Shown in pieces: positions 1 to 11,720 of a DNA stretch of 64,000 nt. Source of the stretch: Armigeres subalbatus (lineage: Eukaryota; Arthropoda; Insecta; Diptera; Culicidae); assembly GCF_024139115.2 (NCBI RefSeq), contig NW_026943251.1:186001-250000 (forward strand), in the 5' to 3' direction. Numbering within the stretch: position 1 is the first letter of the stretch; every line of letters begins with the position of its first letter. The notes beneath the pieces were generated by a model that did no database searches, was not told where the DNA came from, and was given only the letters and a program-made list of their open reading frames with translations. The position numbers and the translations under genes are program-made.

Positions 1-189
1 CTAAAATTCTAAAAAGTCTCAGTTTTCTAGGATAAACTTTCAGAATCGGCAACTTCTCCGGATGTTTTGGAGCTTTCGGTGGTCCACTTAGTTGCCTTCT
101 GGTGTAAAAGGGTGGTCCTTGCAATGATTTTGCTCTCAACACACGGATTGCAAAAAACTGCAGCTTTTTTTTTTTTTAATTTATTTATA

Positions 190-850
190 TTGACAAGTAT
201 TCATGGCCACTTAAGACCCTACGGGGAACCTGTCCTGGAATAGAAACTATAAAATCAGCACGTCTGGTGGCTCTAAAACAAACAGAAACAATCTGCTGAG
301 GCAATTTCATGAAGTTTGATGCCCATTTTGTTGAGGTTCATTTGAAAATTGTTTATGACCATTCTTGGCCCCACTGGGAACCTGTTCCGAAATGGTCACT
401 CAAATTTTCACACATCTGTTGGTACCAAGATAATATACAACAGTCTGCTGTGGAAATTTCAAGAATTTTGACATCCATATTGTTGGGGATCCAATGAGAA
501 ATGTTTTTGGCCTACCTTGACCAAACACCCCCCCCTTTCCCCACCAGGAAAACTTGTTACAAAATGGCTACTCCGGAGTTAACTTGTCAAGAACACACGC
601 TGGAAATAATTTCAAGAAGTTTGATACCCATATTGTTGATGTTCCCTTGAAAATTGTTCATGGCCATATATGACCCCTCGAGGAACCTGTTCTGGAATTG
701 AAGATGGCCAATTGAAGATCTGCACGTCTGATGTACCCAAATCAATAAAAATCAACCTGCTGATAAAATATCAAGAAGTTTGATACTCATATTGCTGATT
801 ACCTATCGAAATCCACGGTCAGTATCATCTATGCAGGACATGTCCCTAGA
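190..850. repeat. Tandem array of about 155-bp degenerate units
   Basis: Four diverged copies of one unit are visible. The motif 'tcaagaagtttgata..catattgttga' recurs near 307, 461, 613 and 771, about 152-158 bp apart, and is followed each time by a 'tggccac..tgac(c)cc..gggaacctgttc' block. It is a satellite-like or internal TE tandem array. No open frame runs through it in a meaningful way. Confidence 0.8.
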
Positions 851-1586
851 AACTGGATTTCCGGTGATCCAAGGGACCCGACCAATTCAATCCTAAAACA
901 GCATGATAAAGGACAAAATTCTGAATCGAATGAGCCCAAAACGGTTGAAAACGGTTGAAAATTGCCTAAGATGTAAGCATTTTCGTTTCGTGGGTACCCG
1001 GGTACCCTGCCGGCCATTTAAAGGGTAAAAAAATGTCGGAACCCCTCCCTCCACCCCTCCTTAATCAAAATTTCAGTTAACCCGTACAATCGATTTTGGC
1101 CGTCATTATTGTGGATATGACAGAGTTTCAACATCCTACTATGAAAATTTATTTAGATATCGCGAATTGAATTCCAAAAAGGTACCCGGGTACCCAGCCG
1201 GCCACACAAGGGTTAATCAATATTTCATGTAGCACAAAAGTGTCAAAAATGATGTTTGTTAGCTGGTTTTCGGCAAACTATTTGCTGATTTTCAGCAACT
1301 TTAACAGATATCTCAGCGAAAAACATGCTTGCTGGGGCTCGGCTGTGCGAATCTCGGTAGTTGAACAAATTGTTGAGATACCGGTAAACAAATTAAGTTT
1401 GTATGCAGATCTTTTTCAGAAGTAAAGGTTATATGTGGGTTTTTTTACAATACTCTATAAAGCTTGACAGCTTATGGAAGTCTTGTCTAAAACCAACATT
1501 CGCTGGTTTTATGTTAGTTCCATTTAATGGTTCTACAGAGGAATATTAGAGCATTACCCAAGTGACAATTTCCATGCTTCTTTGAT
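851..1586. other. Non-coding stretch with two palindromic repeat ends
   Basis: No gene is visible. Near-identical ends occur at 992-1020 and 1181-1215: the palindrome GGGTACCCGGGTACCC (992-1007; 15 of its bases again at 1181-1195), then 'tgccggcc' or 'agccggcc' and a short 'aagggtaa' or 'aagggttaa' tail. They look like two copies of one short repeat end. The remainder is AT-rich with no recognised content. Confidence 0.6.
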
Positions 1587-1860
1587 TTAGGCCGTTACAA
1601 ATATTTTATTAACATTTTGTCCTACTGGTCTCCGAAAGGTCAAAGGGGGGAGGGGGGGGGGGTTGTTTTATAATAAAAAATAAATATTAAAATAAAAAAA
1701 ATAAAAAAACTCCACGGATTTGTTAAAGAATGTTTTGAAAATGCTCAAAATTATCCGAATTTAATTTTGCTGCCCCCTCAAAATATTATTTTTTGTCAAA
1801 AAAATCCGAGGGGGGGTGGGGGTTAGACAAAATAGGTTTTAAATATTTGTATCGGCCTTA
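1587..1860. mobile_element. MITE with GGCCGNNACAAATATTT inverted ends
   Basis: The left end reads TAGGCCGTTACAAATATTT. The right end, read in reverse complement, is TAAGGCCGATACAAATATTT. Both are followed by matching 'TTTTGTC' blocks and G/C homopolymer runs, giving a 270-bp non-coding inverted-repeat element. A flanking TA on each side would suit a Tc1/mariner-type MITE. A half copy of the same family lies at 11988-12060. Confidence 0.7.
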
Positions 1861-1989
1861 TTTAATTCTTATAGCGGATTTATACTAGCAATTACCATAG
1901 CTAGTTGCTCAATTTTATTGTCGATCTTATTGCTATCAATAAACCTCTCATAAACATGCTGAAAAAGCTTCAAACGTCAACCGCCTATT

Positions 1990-2215
1990 GACCTTAAGAG
2001 CGGCTCAACAGCAGTGGTGGAAATACTCGCTTCACGAGTAAGAAAAGAGTGTAATTGGGCCTTCGAAAAATGCCACACTCGCGCGAACCTACTGCCTGCA
2101 TTTTTCTGGCGCTTGCTTTGTTCGCGAGTACAGGCAGACCAAAAACAAAAAGCAGGGCAGTATTTTGTTCGGGAGTAAAAATCACGGTCGCGAGTATTTG
2201 TGATTACTTCGAATA
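1990..2215. repeat. Short repeat rich in CGCGAGTA/TACTCGC motifs
   Basis: The motif TACTCGC or GCGAGTA appears several times in both orientations. The outer copies 'aaatactcgc' (about 2020) and 'gcgagtattt' (about 2191) form an inverted pair. It is a probable small TIR element; its exact ends and target duplication were not resolved. Confidence 0.4.
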
Positions 2216-2289
2216 CAATGGAATTTAACTTGACATAAAAGTCTACCTGGAGAACCCATATTGATTGTTTGTTAGAGAAATGCCGAAAA

Positions 2290-4050
2290 AGGATCCATTT
2301 TCTCCGTTCTATCTCCGGAACTTGGTGGGGCGCTCACCCGGAAGACCTCATCAAACTATATAAAACTACTATTCTCTCTGTTTTTTTTTTTGTCTTTCTG
2401 CTTCCTCTCAGCAGCTGAGTGCCACCTAATCAAATTGGAACGAATTCAATATCGTTGTTTGTGTATTGCTCTTGGCTGTATGCATTCAACGCATAACATG
2501 CTTGCTGGAGTCACTCCTTTAAAGCACCGTGACTGGGAGCTCTCACTAAGAATACTGATCAAATGTGGAACAAGTAACACACTTGTATTAGAAAACTTCG
2601 ATAATATGCTTGAACTGGTTTATCGTTCAAGATACCTGCGAGTCTATCTCAACTACATATCGTCAGATTTCTGTCTTCCATGTTATAATCCACCTCGAGT
2701 TCACTTCGTCAACGACAGTTCCTCAATTGAATACGATCTGTCCATGAAACACGCTATTCAAGGAATACCAGATCATCTTCGACAAATATCTATCCCTTCC
2801 ATTTTTTCTGAAAAATATGAACATGTCAATTGCAACAACAGATATTTCACTGATGGTTCTCGCATCAACGGATCCACTGGCTTCTGTGTTTTCAATGTAA
2901 CTTCAACCACCTTCCAAAAACTTCAGGAACCGTGTTCGGTTTATGTTGCTGAGCTGGCAGCAATTAACTTCGCTTTGGGGATAATTTCCAATCAGCCCGT
3001 AGACCATTATTTCATCTTCTCGGATAGTCTTAGTTCTATCGAGGCACTCCGGTCGATGAAACCTGTTAAGCACGCATCTTACTTTCTTACAAACATAAGA
3101 GAGCAGATGCGTGTTTTATTCGAAAGATCATTCAAGATAACCTTTGCTTGGGTCCCTTCTCACTGCTCAATCTACGGCAATGAGAAGGCAGACTCGCTGG
3201 CAAAGGTGGGCGCACAGGAAGCTGAGGTTTATGATAGACAATTCTCGAGCAACGAGTTTTTTTTTCCATTAGTCCGTCAGAGTACTCTTCAAAGTTGGCA
3301 AAGAAATTGGACACACAACGAACTTGGACGGTGGCTATTTTCTATAGTTCCAAAAGTTTCTGGGCGAGCGTGGTTCAGAGGTGAGGACTTAAGTCGAGGC
3401 TTCATTCGCGTGATGTCGAGACTTATGTCTAATCACTATTCATTAAACGCACATCTGTACAGAATAAACCTTGTCGATAGCAACTTATGTATGATGACAT
3501 CGATCACGTAGTTTGGTCCTGCTCGGAAAATGACGCCTCCAGAGAGCAATTATTGGATACCCTAGCGGCCCGAGGTAAACAACCCTTCAGGGAAGTTCGA
3601 GGTGCTTTGGGAGATCGTGATGTGGTCTATATGCAGGCCATTTATAGTTTTCTTTGTGCTTCTGATATCAAAATCTGATCGTATTTTTTTTTCTTTCTTC
3701 AAAGTTTTTTTTTGTGTTTAGTCTCTGCTTTCTGTTCCATAGAGCACCATAGCTCTTGCCATCCGGAAGATGCTCCCAGTCGAACCATTCCTCGAGCACG
3801 ACGACACGCCACATCGTCCCTGACGCCAAATACCCGGATGAGGAGCTGAAATTCCCTGATCCAAAATCCTTAGCCCCGTCCATCCTTAAACATTGTAAAC
3901 TAACCTCGAGTCACCACGAGTACGCTGGCTTCTACCCCTCTCCTACTAACTGAAAAAATAAATGATATTGATTGTATATATCGCAAAGAACAATGGCTCC
4001 GTAAAGTGTTATACACGCCTGAGCCTACCAAATAAACGAACTTGGAAAAA
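2290..4050 (+). mobile_element. 5'-truncated non-LTR retrotransposon with RNase H (I/Loa-like)
   Basis: This is the 3' third of a LINE in plus orientation: the last part of the reverse transcriptase thumb (from about 2320), a full RNase H domain, a C-terminal tail and a 3' UTR ending in an A-rich stretch near 4050. It is an arthropod RNase H-bearing lineage (I, Loa and R1 relatives). The exact clade is my inference. The upstream RT and endonuclease are absent, as expected for incomplete reverse transcription. Confidence 0.8.
2320..3678 (+). pseudogene. LINE ORF2 C-terminus: RT end plus RNase H, two frameshifts
   Basis: The longest open piece is 2390-3511. It covers a KLERIQYRCLCIALG block typical of the region after the RT palm. 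The RNase H domain follows, with the catalytic series visible as YFTDGS (about 2850), VAELAAINFAL (E), FSDSLSSIEAL (D) and WVPSHCSIYGNEKADSLA (D/H region, about 3150-3200). A first frameshift sits at a poly-T run near 2380, where the expected residues between TTILSV and the next block are replaced. A second is near 3487, after which the tail continues as DIDHVVWSC..., the usual C/H-rich C-terminus, to the stop at 3678. It is non-functional. RNase H would remove RNA from the RNA:DNA hybrid during retrotransposition. Confidence 0.85.
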
Positions 4051-5262
4051 GAAATTAACAGTACAGTAGTTCCATACATTTGCTATGGACAGGGAAACAG
4101 GAATTTAGTTATATTAACTAATTTGTAAATGTTAATATGCTAGAGGGTCCATTACTAGCACAAAAGGGGGGGTCCATTATAGGCAAAAGGAACATGTGGG
4201 AATGGAACATGTAAATCAAATGGGGGGACCATAATACGTATATAAACAAACTCGACGTTGCGTATTATGGACCCGGGGGTGGCCATAATAGGCATGCTAG
4301 CTACATAATTTAAAAATGCTTTTTATTAGTAAAAATGAATGTTATGGCTAGTTTTATGTACGAAACTCGATGCTGGTACCTGTTGCTTGTCATCTGGTGC
4401 AGCAGAACTACAATTTGTCAAGAGGCTCGCTCTTGTGAAGCGACTGAAGTAAATTTTAGTCGTTAAGGGGTCCATTACTAGCACTCACTCCCCATATTAA
4501 ATCTAATTTTTGTCATTGCAAAAAATAGTGCGTGCAACTCGTTGCAAAATTCAAGGTTTTCAGCATTTGTAGCATATTTTCGTACATCTCGTGCTGAAAA
4601 AATAATCTTTTTGCAACTAGTTGCACAAAATAGTATTGCAATATTGTCTTACATTATGTTCACTGAAATCCAGGAAATATCTACCGAATATTATTTTTCT
4701 AATATTTCTAACACCTCGAAATAAAAATTGAATCCTATGAAATGCATAATATGAGAAAATTCGAAACGACCGTTTCTAAGCGAGCGCTCGGAATAGGAAG
4801 TCTAACTGTACACACTTCCTTTTCCTCCAATGATATTGTTTACCACATTTAAATATAATATCAAGTAATACGTAGTTGAAGCCAGATAGTTGAAAGCCGC
4901 TTTATTCATAAAAGATCAAAAAGCGTGATATCATTTCTTTGTGTAGGTCATAATATTATTGGTAAACAAATATTGGTGTATTAGAGTTGATCTTCCGTGC
5001 CATTTATCACGAGTCTTTCGTCTAATAAATAGATAGTAATAGATGAAGGAATTTTCTCGTGGCATTCTTTCTCAAATTATGAAAACGTATTTAAAAGGAT
5101 GGATTTATTTTCTCTCAAAATCTAAATGGTTCAGTATCAAAGGGTTGCTTCTTTCCGATATTGCAACATCGATCATAGAGTCTCTAAAGCTTTCTTGTTT
5201 TTAATATTTATTTTTGAGACATTCTTGTTCATACAGGGAAGAATTTTCCCAGGAAATTCGTT
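4051..5262. other. Non-coding AT-rich stretch with a partial palindrome
   Basis: No gene is visible. At 4226-4275 GGACCATAATACG is followed about 20 bp later by its complement CGTATTATGGACC. The phrase 'gggtccattactagcac' occurs at 4145 and 4468. These look like parts of a small repeat with internal inverted motifs. The rest is AT-rich and unrecognised. Confidence 0.5.
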
Positions 5263-5413
5263 AGCCGAACCACGTGGTTTCCATTTGAACAAAAAGCTAA
5301 TGTTAATGAAAAATACAAAGTATGTATTGCTTAAATACTTATTTTTACATTTTTACACGTATTTTTACATTAACATTAGCTTTTTGATCGAATGGAAACC
5401 ACGTGGTTCAGCT
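5263..5413. repeat. Near-perfect 42-bp inverted repeat (hairpin)
   Basis: The arms 5267-5308 and 5368-5409 are reverse complements with two mismatches over 42 bp, and weaker pairing extends both ways. The loop is about 59 nt. Each outer arm begins GAACCACGTGGTTTCC, so CACGTG palindromes sit at both ends. It could be a tiny foldback element or a transcribed hairpin; the sequence alone does not decide. Confidence 0.75.
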
Positions 5414-6603
5414 GCAATGCATATATTGTAACAACTACACACTCCCACAAGCATAGCACAGAATGGAAGCGGATGGTATCTTATCTCATACCAACTTAGC
5501 TGCCAAGGCAGCTGTCAATAAATCAACTGCAACAAGTAAAATTTCACGAAAATGATCAGAGCAGGTAATACTTTCCACCATATTGTCTAACACCGTCTCA
5601 GTTTGGTGTCTAATTTTAGCTGTAGTCCATTCACTTATTGACCTTAATTGTGGGACTTGCATACGCTTCCTTCATCCAGTGCTAAAACAGTTTTTGGAAA
5701 CACAAATAAAGGAAATAAATAACAAAAACAATGACCGTGTTTCTTGAAGTGCGATGTCCTGCACGAACATAATTTCGGCGAACTAATTGGGAATATTGCG
5801 TTTCGGGTATGTGTAATTAGTATCACCGTATCGTCATGTGTGCGCTTGCTTGCCATCATCATCATGTGACCCCGATTTATAAAGCAAAAATGTTTACCAA
5901 CTTTGTCGGCTTTATTACGCCCAATTGTCACAACTAATACGTTGTATTGCACTCATGAACTGTACATTCGAAAACATTTTTGATTTTTCACAATCGTAAT
6001 TCCGTCGTTCGATTCGCTGTTTGGATAAAAATATTGCGAAGTAGATTGCGAACTGCGCACCGGCATTCTCGGAATACCTCTTTACGCAATTGGGGAACTT
6101 TGGAAAAATTGGAAGCAGATTTTTCTAGGAAATGGGAAAGTTGTTACATACTTGCTGACGACAAGCTGTCTGTCTTAGTCGTTGATTGTGCAGTGCTTAA
6201 AATTTGCTTTGATGTTTTTTTCGTTTACTAGTATTACGCTCTGCAACTGGGTAATGGCCGACACACATCTCCGTGTGCATTAAGTATTTACTCATCAGTA
6301 TCGACTCTCGAAGAAATACTCATGTTTTGAAGTGTTTCAACAACCCCAGATGAAAGTTTTGAATGATTTTAAATATGGAAGATTAGTTTGAGATCCTGTG
6401 GAATGAAGTTTAAATTTCTTTTTATAGTGAGTCTTTGGAATGTGGGTAATGTTAAAAATATGAATAAAAAATTTGAGCATTTATTCAACACAAAAATCCT
6501 ATCCTAGATCGGACAAAGAATTGATCGCATTGTTCTACGCCTTTGCTTTCTAGGCTTTCTGGTCGTACTGTCGGATGTGTTTTTTAATAAAACTATGTTT
6601 TAT
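5414..6603. other. No gene recognised
   Basis: Short open frames exist on both strands (for example 5644-5952 minus and 5980-6231 plus), but none shows a recognisable motif, a repeated domain or a convincing splice context. I treat them as chance frames. Composition is AT-rich. Confidence 0.4.
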
Positions 6604-6605
6604 GC

Positions 6606-6894
6606 ATGACTAGCAGACCCAACGAACTTCGTTTCGCCGAAAATTGATTTATTCTATGATTAGCTCTCGAGTTATGAAGAAATTTGTGTTTCATTTGTAT
6701 GGGAGCCCCCTTTTTCAAAGGTGGGAGGGGTCTCGAACCATCCTAAGAACCTTCCCGGGCCCCAAAAACCCCTGCATACAAATTTTCACGCCAATCGGTT
6801 CAGTAGTTTCCGAGTCCATAAGGGTCAGACAGACAGAAATTCATTTTTATGTATATAGAAGAAGAAGAAGAAGAAGAAGAAGAAGAAGAAGATT
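6606..6894 (+). repeat. Dispersed retroelement 3' end with (GAA)n tail
   Basis: The stretch 'agcagacccaacgaacttcg' through 'ggttcagtagtttccgagtc' and 'cagacagacagaaattcat' is a sequence type I know as widely dispersed in arthropod genomes, probably a retroelement 3' end. It finishes in a GAA trinucleotide run (6858-6893). Family assignment is uncertain. The poly-arginine reading frame over the run is an artefact. Confidence 0.6.
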
Positions 6895-8575
6895 ATAGTC
6901 ATTGATATTTGTATCATGGCACAATAATATTTTAGGTATGTATACGTTGCAACAAGTTCTGTACTAAAACGTGGTTGTACAAACATAAATCGCTGTATGA
7001 GAAACGAATTTGTTTGCCAACAAAGGAATTATCGCTTGTAGAGAAAATGACGCGTTCGCAGTTGTAGGTAAATGACTTTTGCCGGCCGATTAAATTTAGA
7101 ACCGCTACATATGTAACGTAACACGATGGCGAACAGTAAGCGATGAGGAAACCCAGTTCTATCGTTTGCGCGAAATTAAACACAAACATACAAAACGGTC
7201 AGATGTTTGCAATCCGCAGGGGAAAAGACTCCATAACGCTCCTCGGAAGTGAAACGCGTTTTTATGTAACAAAACTAGCCCCGGAATAATGCAGGATGAT
7301 TAGAAAACGAATAATTAACAAACACGGCGGAACCCTTGTAAAATTAAAATTCAATTCCTTCATTTCAATGAAACATTTCAAGACAAGTTTATTACGCGAT
7401 GTCAATCCATAATGTACCACGCGCCTCCGCGTACTGCCAATATCATACCAAATAGAGAAAAACGAATAAGTACGTCACGTTGGTTCCAAATAAATTACTT
7501 TTTTACAATATCAAAATTGACATTCAAATGTTATAAATATTATTGGGATTTCTTTTAAATTTGAAATTGTATTTGCTAGTTCTTTTCGTAAAGTGCCGCA
7601 AGAGGAAAGAATATTCATGATTGAAAGATGATAGATGCACTTGACTAGCAGCGCATTATTGTTATAGTTTGTTGGACTATTAGAACAGGCTTTGCTAGAA
7701 AATGATTTATATTCAAATTATTGTTTTTTCTAACATATCGAAACAAAAATCAGCTAAACATCAAGGATTTTTTTTAGAAAAATTAAATAGAGTGGAAGTA
7801 GAATAATCATGAAACCAGAGTACACTTATGTCAATATCATACGGTTAAGGGTTTCCTACAAGTCAAACAATGTTTAGCCAGTTTTATGTGAAACAAGCTG
7901 AAGAATAAATACGTATTTATCCGAATATCAACTTGTGACAAAAAAACCTAAATAATAACTCACAACGTCCCTATGGGTTTTGTAAGACCTGACATAGAGG
8001 AGTTCGTTGCCCAAGAAAGATGTATAGAATTATACAACCTTTTATGGGTGCAACGGTTGTTTTTGGATTGGTTATTACTATTTGAATGTAAAGACAGATA
8101 GACCGTCAATTGAGATACATCTTGTAGGAAAACGACGAGATTGAAATTAAACCCAAGACCTTCTAAGTCCCGAGGCCAAAAGCAATTAAAAAGTCACCCT
8201 GAAAAACTAAAAAGCAAATGAATACAAAAAATGCAAAGGTGTAACCTTATCCGTCAGAAGATTCAGTGAAAATAATAAAATGTGTCTTTCGGCATTTTAT
8301 TTTAACAATAGAAATCCTTATCAAATCCATAAGCCGTGAGATCAATCCTTCACTACTAATTAAAGAATTTTGAGTGAAATACACGAGATCGCGTCCCATT
8401 CGGATATCGCATCTCTCGTTGACGACCAAAGCAAAGCCGATTATCTCTTTATTTTTCGTACTCCCACCCAACAGTTGTTGGTGTATGCTCCTTCTGGGAG
8501 GGTGCATGCTGATTTTCTCACTTCTTTAACCTAACAATAGTGGATACCATATATCGCCTACGTCCAGTTACAAAG
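6895..8575. other. No gene recognised
   Basis: AT-rich, with only short chance frames (6932-7189 minus and 8247-8507 minus). I see no RNA gene, no clear inverted repeat and no conserved coding motif. Confidence 0.4.
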
Positions 8576-8807
8576 TTCAGTGAATTTCATTAGAACGCAA
8601 TACGCCAAAAGGAAAATCCTTTGTTTAATCACAAAAAAGCGGTGCACGTGTTTCATTGCCGCGTCGCGGGACGATCGCTGGCACGATCTTCATCTGTTTT
8701 CCATCTGCCAGCAGCAGTGCCAGCGCCCGATTAAGTGTGTTTTCCCGTACAAGTTTGTGGAACCAGCCAGCAGCAGTAGCAGCGGTAGTTCATGATGGAT
8801 GAAAGAG
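8576..8807 (+). other. Candidate first exon of the ankyrin/SOCS-box gene
   Basis: A TCAGTG initiator-like motif occurs at 8576, followed by a GC-richer stretch with CAG repeats and ATGATGGATGAAAGAG at 8792-8807 abutting a good donor (GTCAGT). It ends after the first base of a codon. The exon beginning at 13027 opens with two bases before its reading frame, so joining the two puts this ATG in frame with the ankyrin protein and adds about ten residues before the ATG at 13041. The intron would be about 4.2 kb. This is inference from splice phase and position only. Confidence 0.4.
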
Positions 8808-10189
8808 GTCAGTTGAGGAGCGATCATTTGCTTCGCAAATAGACTAATCGATCTTCAAAGGAAAACTTCTTACTTCGCCGCACGAGCTACGTAACAAAGG
8901 GGAAAAAGGGTATTAGATAATGTTCTGCGAAATTTTGCCACGTTCGACCGACGTCATGTTGTGCAATTTCGTCGTGAATCGTTGTCTCCGACGGGGACTT
9001 TCATTTTCAATCTAAATGAGCGATACAAGAGACGGTATAAAAATATATCCGCCTGTGTTAATGTATTCGAATTTTCACGCAACGCAGGCCCAATGACAGA
9101 ACACGGGTTGGGAAAACTCATGATGAAACTGTTTAGAATTGTAAGGGTTTGTGTGATCATGAATTAAGTTTGGTTTGCATTTAGGAAGCAAAGCGTGATT
9201 GATGTTTATTGTACGGAAATATTGTCTCATATTTGACTTACAATACTTATTGTTTGTTGTCTAGACAGCTCGGAACACTTCCGATGCATGATGCTATAAT
9301 ATATCTAATAGCATTCTCCCGGGTTTTTCATCACTTAAAAAATCCTTATTACTAGCATAATGTGCTACGGCAATGAACTTGAGAGCTGAAGTTGCGTAGG
9401 ATATCAGATTTCTGCTCAGACGTCCAGGAACCAGAACACGAAATGGACTCTCCCTTGAAATAGGATCGGGCAGTTATTAGTTTGTTTGTTTGTGTATTTA
9501 CGACACGTTACACCGGAAGGGTGCATTCGTGTCGGAAGCAGTTGCATTTTTTAAATCTTTTTTTGCGTAAAATTTGAAATAGTTTTAGTTTTGCACTTGT
9601 CGTAAATTTCTCTAAAGGAGCACCTCGGGAGGGAAGGAGGCTGGAACAGCGATCCTAGCGTCCATCCTGGAGACCCTCCTCAAGCAAAATTGAAAATCAA
9701 TACAGAATAAGTTAACAATCAATATTTAGAGCTAACCACTTTAAAAGCATTGAGATTAAGATTAATTTGTTTATTTATAATTCATCTGACATTCAAAAGT
9801 CTTAATGAATATTATGAATATTGTTTCAAATGAGGTTTTTTTTCAAACGATTCACAAACTGGGATGTGGAAACTGCAAAGCAAAAGCAGCTTCAACCGAT
9901 GAAAGCAAACGAATCTTTGTGCAATTGGGCAGGTTATAACTAAATGCAGTACGATGCAGGACATTAATCGTAGTAGGAGTAATCATCTTCCACGATGGGG
10001 AATCCCAATTGGTAGGATTGTAAAACCAGGAGTCGTATAGGATTATCCGGAAATCTGCTTTTCTCCGGAGGTTAGTTGTAGTAGCAAGAAAAGGGATCCA
10101 AGGTAGGTATGATTGATAACAGATGGCTCTCTACAAAATACTGTCTCAGAACGTGTACTACGTTCTGAAAACGACTATTTAAAGGAAAA
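8808..10189. other. Non-coding; probable intron with repeat fragments
   Basis: No coding region is recognised. The block 9600-9690 ('ggagcacctcgggaggg' and 'ggagaccctcctcaagc') looks like part of a dispersed repeat. If the candidate exon at 8792-8807 is real, all of this is intron. Confidence 0.4.
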
Positions 10190-11720
10190 CTGCTCGCTAG
10201 AAAGAAGACGGAATGATGTATGTGAAGCGTACTGAAGCGATAGCATCCCGAATGCTGGTTGGTATCACGTTAGCTTCACTGGAGGTCTGGTACTTATTGG
10301 GACGGCATAGGACATGTTTAGCGGTGTTGAGGATCCCACAGATATCGCAAATTGTGAAGATGGGACTTTCTCCAAAATTATGAGAGAGCCGAGTATGCCA
10401 AGTCCGCAATCTGGAGGTAACCTGTTAGTTTCTAAGGTTAGGTAAATCAATCCAAGCCTCGGTGGAACCTTTCATTTTGCGTGGCTTCGGAGTAGTGGAG
10501 ACCCCACAGCTGCAAACCCAATCTTCCAAGACAACCTTCTTAATCCATGTATTTGGGTTCGCCAGGAGGCAATCCTCACGAAGCGTCGGCCTTGGTATCT
10601 GGCACCAGTAAGGAGATCGAGGATTGGTTTTGCCTGGAACTCCGCAGTGCCTTGCGATCCATGCAAATGTTGTGTACTGGCGCTGGTTAGTGAAAAGGCT
10701 ACAGATCCAGGAGTGCCTAGGCTGCTCACTCTGTAATGCACAAATGACAATGGCTTAGTAGACCATGATCAAAAGCAATATCCTTGATCAGTAAGTGTCT
10801 GCGCGGTAGCTTTGGTTGAGAATATATTGCCAATGCAGAGAAAGCTGTCCGGATGATGATGTTGGGACAGGTGACCCCGATTTCAACTTCACGGCTGAAA
10901 ACCGACCCAATCATAAACCTGTATCCACAGTGTCTGTATTCGCAATACAAGAGTTCAGAGAACCAAAAACGTTGTGCCATAGGGCTTATTGTGGATGAAC
11001 AGGAGTTTATACTGGATGAAGAGGATTACCAGCTCCTCAATCCATGCCCGTGGGTCGGAGTCACTTAGAGAAGAACAGCTCTGGCCATTGTTCGCAGGAT
11101 CCGATCCACTTTAACGTAATGTGACCAGACGTCCCGCATTTCGCGGGACGCTGCATTTTTCAGCTTCGTACAAATATTTTTCTAATTTTTTTGGGCCAGA
11201 ATCTATGCGAAATGCACTTTTGGAGGAACCACTTTCAAGCCAATAACCCAATCCAGACAGGCTTCCCGCGTTTCGCAGGACGCTTGCTGGTCACATTACT
11301 TTAACGAGGAAAGTGATACTATGATCTCCGGATGTGGCAGACGAGAATGCAGCCGCTTTGTGGCAGATAATCGCCAGCATACGATGGCGGAGTGGCAGGA
11401 TGCTTACCTCGGCACAGGCGGCATCGGCGAGTGTGGACGGGAGCAGTCCAGCAGCAGCTCTTACGTACTGGTTGAATGTCAGCGACAGAGTAATGATGAG
11501 ATTATGGTGGGCAAGGCAAGTTAGTTACATGCACCAGGGCAGAACGCCCTGTTGTTGATCTTCTGGGGTTACGGACAGAGTTCGAGCCAAAATAATCTTG
11601 ATTTCACAAATGACGTTAACTTCACGTAAACGGGGAAGAAAGGTTAGACTCCAGTCGATAAATGCACCAAACATTTTAACGACATTATGATTAGGAATAG
11701 GGAGTTCCCCCAACTTGACA
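10190..11720 (-). pseudogene. Degenerate LINE ORF2 fragment (RT end and RNase H)
   Basis: Read on the minus strand, pieces in several frames follow the order of an RNase H-bearing LINE. 11713-11525 carries LGELPIPNHNVVKMFGAFID, like the block before the RT end. About 10980-10740 carries FSAELLAIY-like remnants of RNase H. About 10690-10560 reads TTFAWIARHCGVPG and a DFLAGAG-like remnant, the WVPSHCGIPGN region. 10409-10197 reads LRTWHTRLSHNF then ICDICGILNTAKHVLC, the C-terminal Cys/His motif. There are many frameshifts and stops. It is interrupted by the MITE at 11117-11298. An old fossil, distinct from the copy at 2290-4050. Confidence 0.7.
11117..11298. mobile_element. 182-bp MITE with 8-bp target duplication (hAT-like)
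   Basis: The terminal inverted repeats TAATGTGACCAG and CTGGTCACATTA are flanked by an exact 8-bp duplication CTTTAACG (11109-11116 and 11299-11306). Subterminal GTCCCGC..GCGGGAC palindromes add further symmetry. It has no coding capacity. The 8-bp duplication suggests mobilisation by a hAT transposase. It lies inside the LINE fossil. Confidence 0.9.

Noticed and set aside
5126..5431. 101-residue plus-strand frame
   Set aside because: It runs over the inverted repeat at 5267-5409 and has no recognisable motif or splice context.
6644..6898. Open frame ending in a poly-arginine run
   Set aside because: It is a (GAA)n microsatellite read in one frame over a dispersed repeat 3' end.
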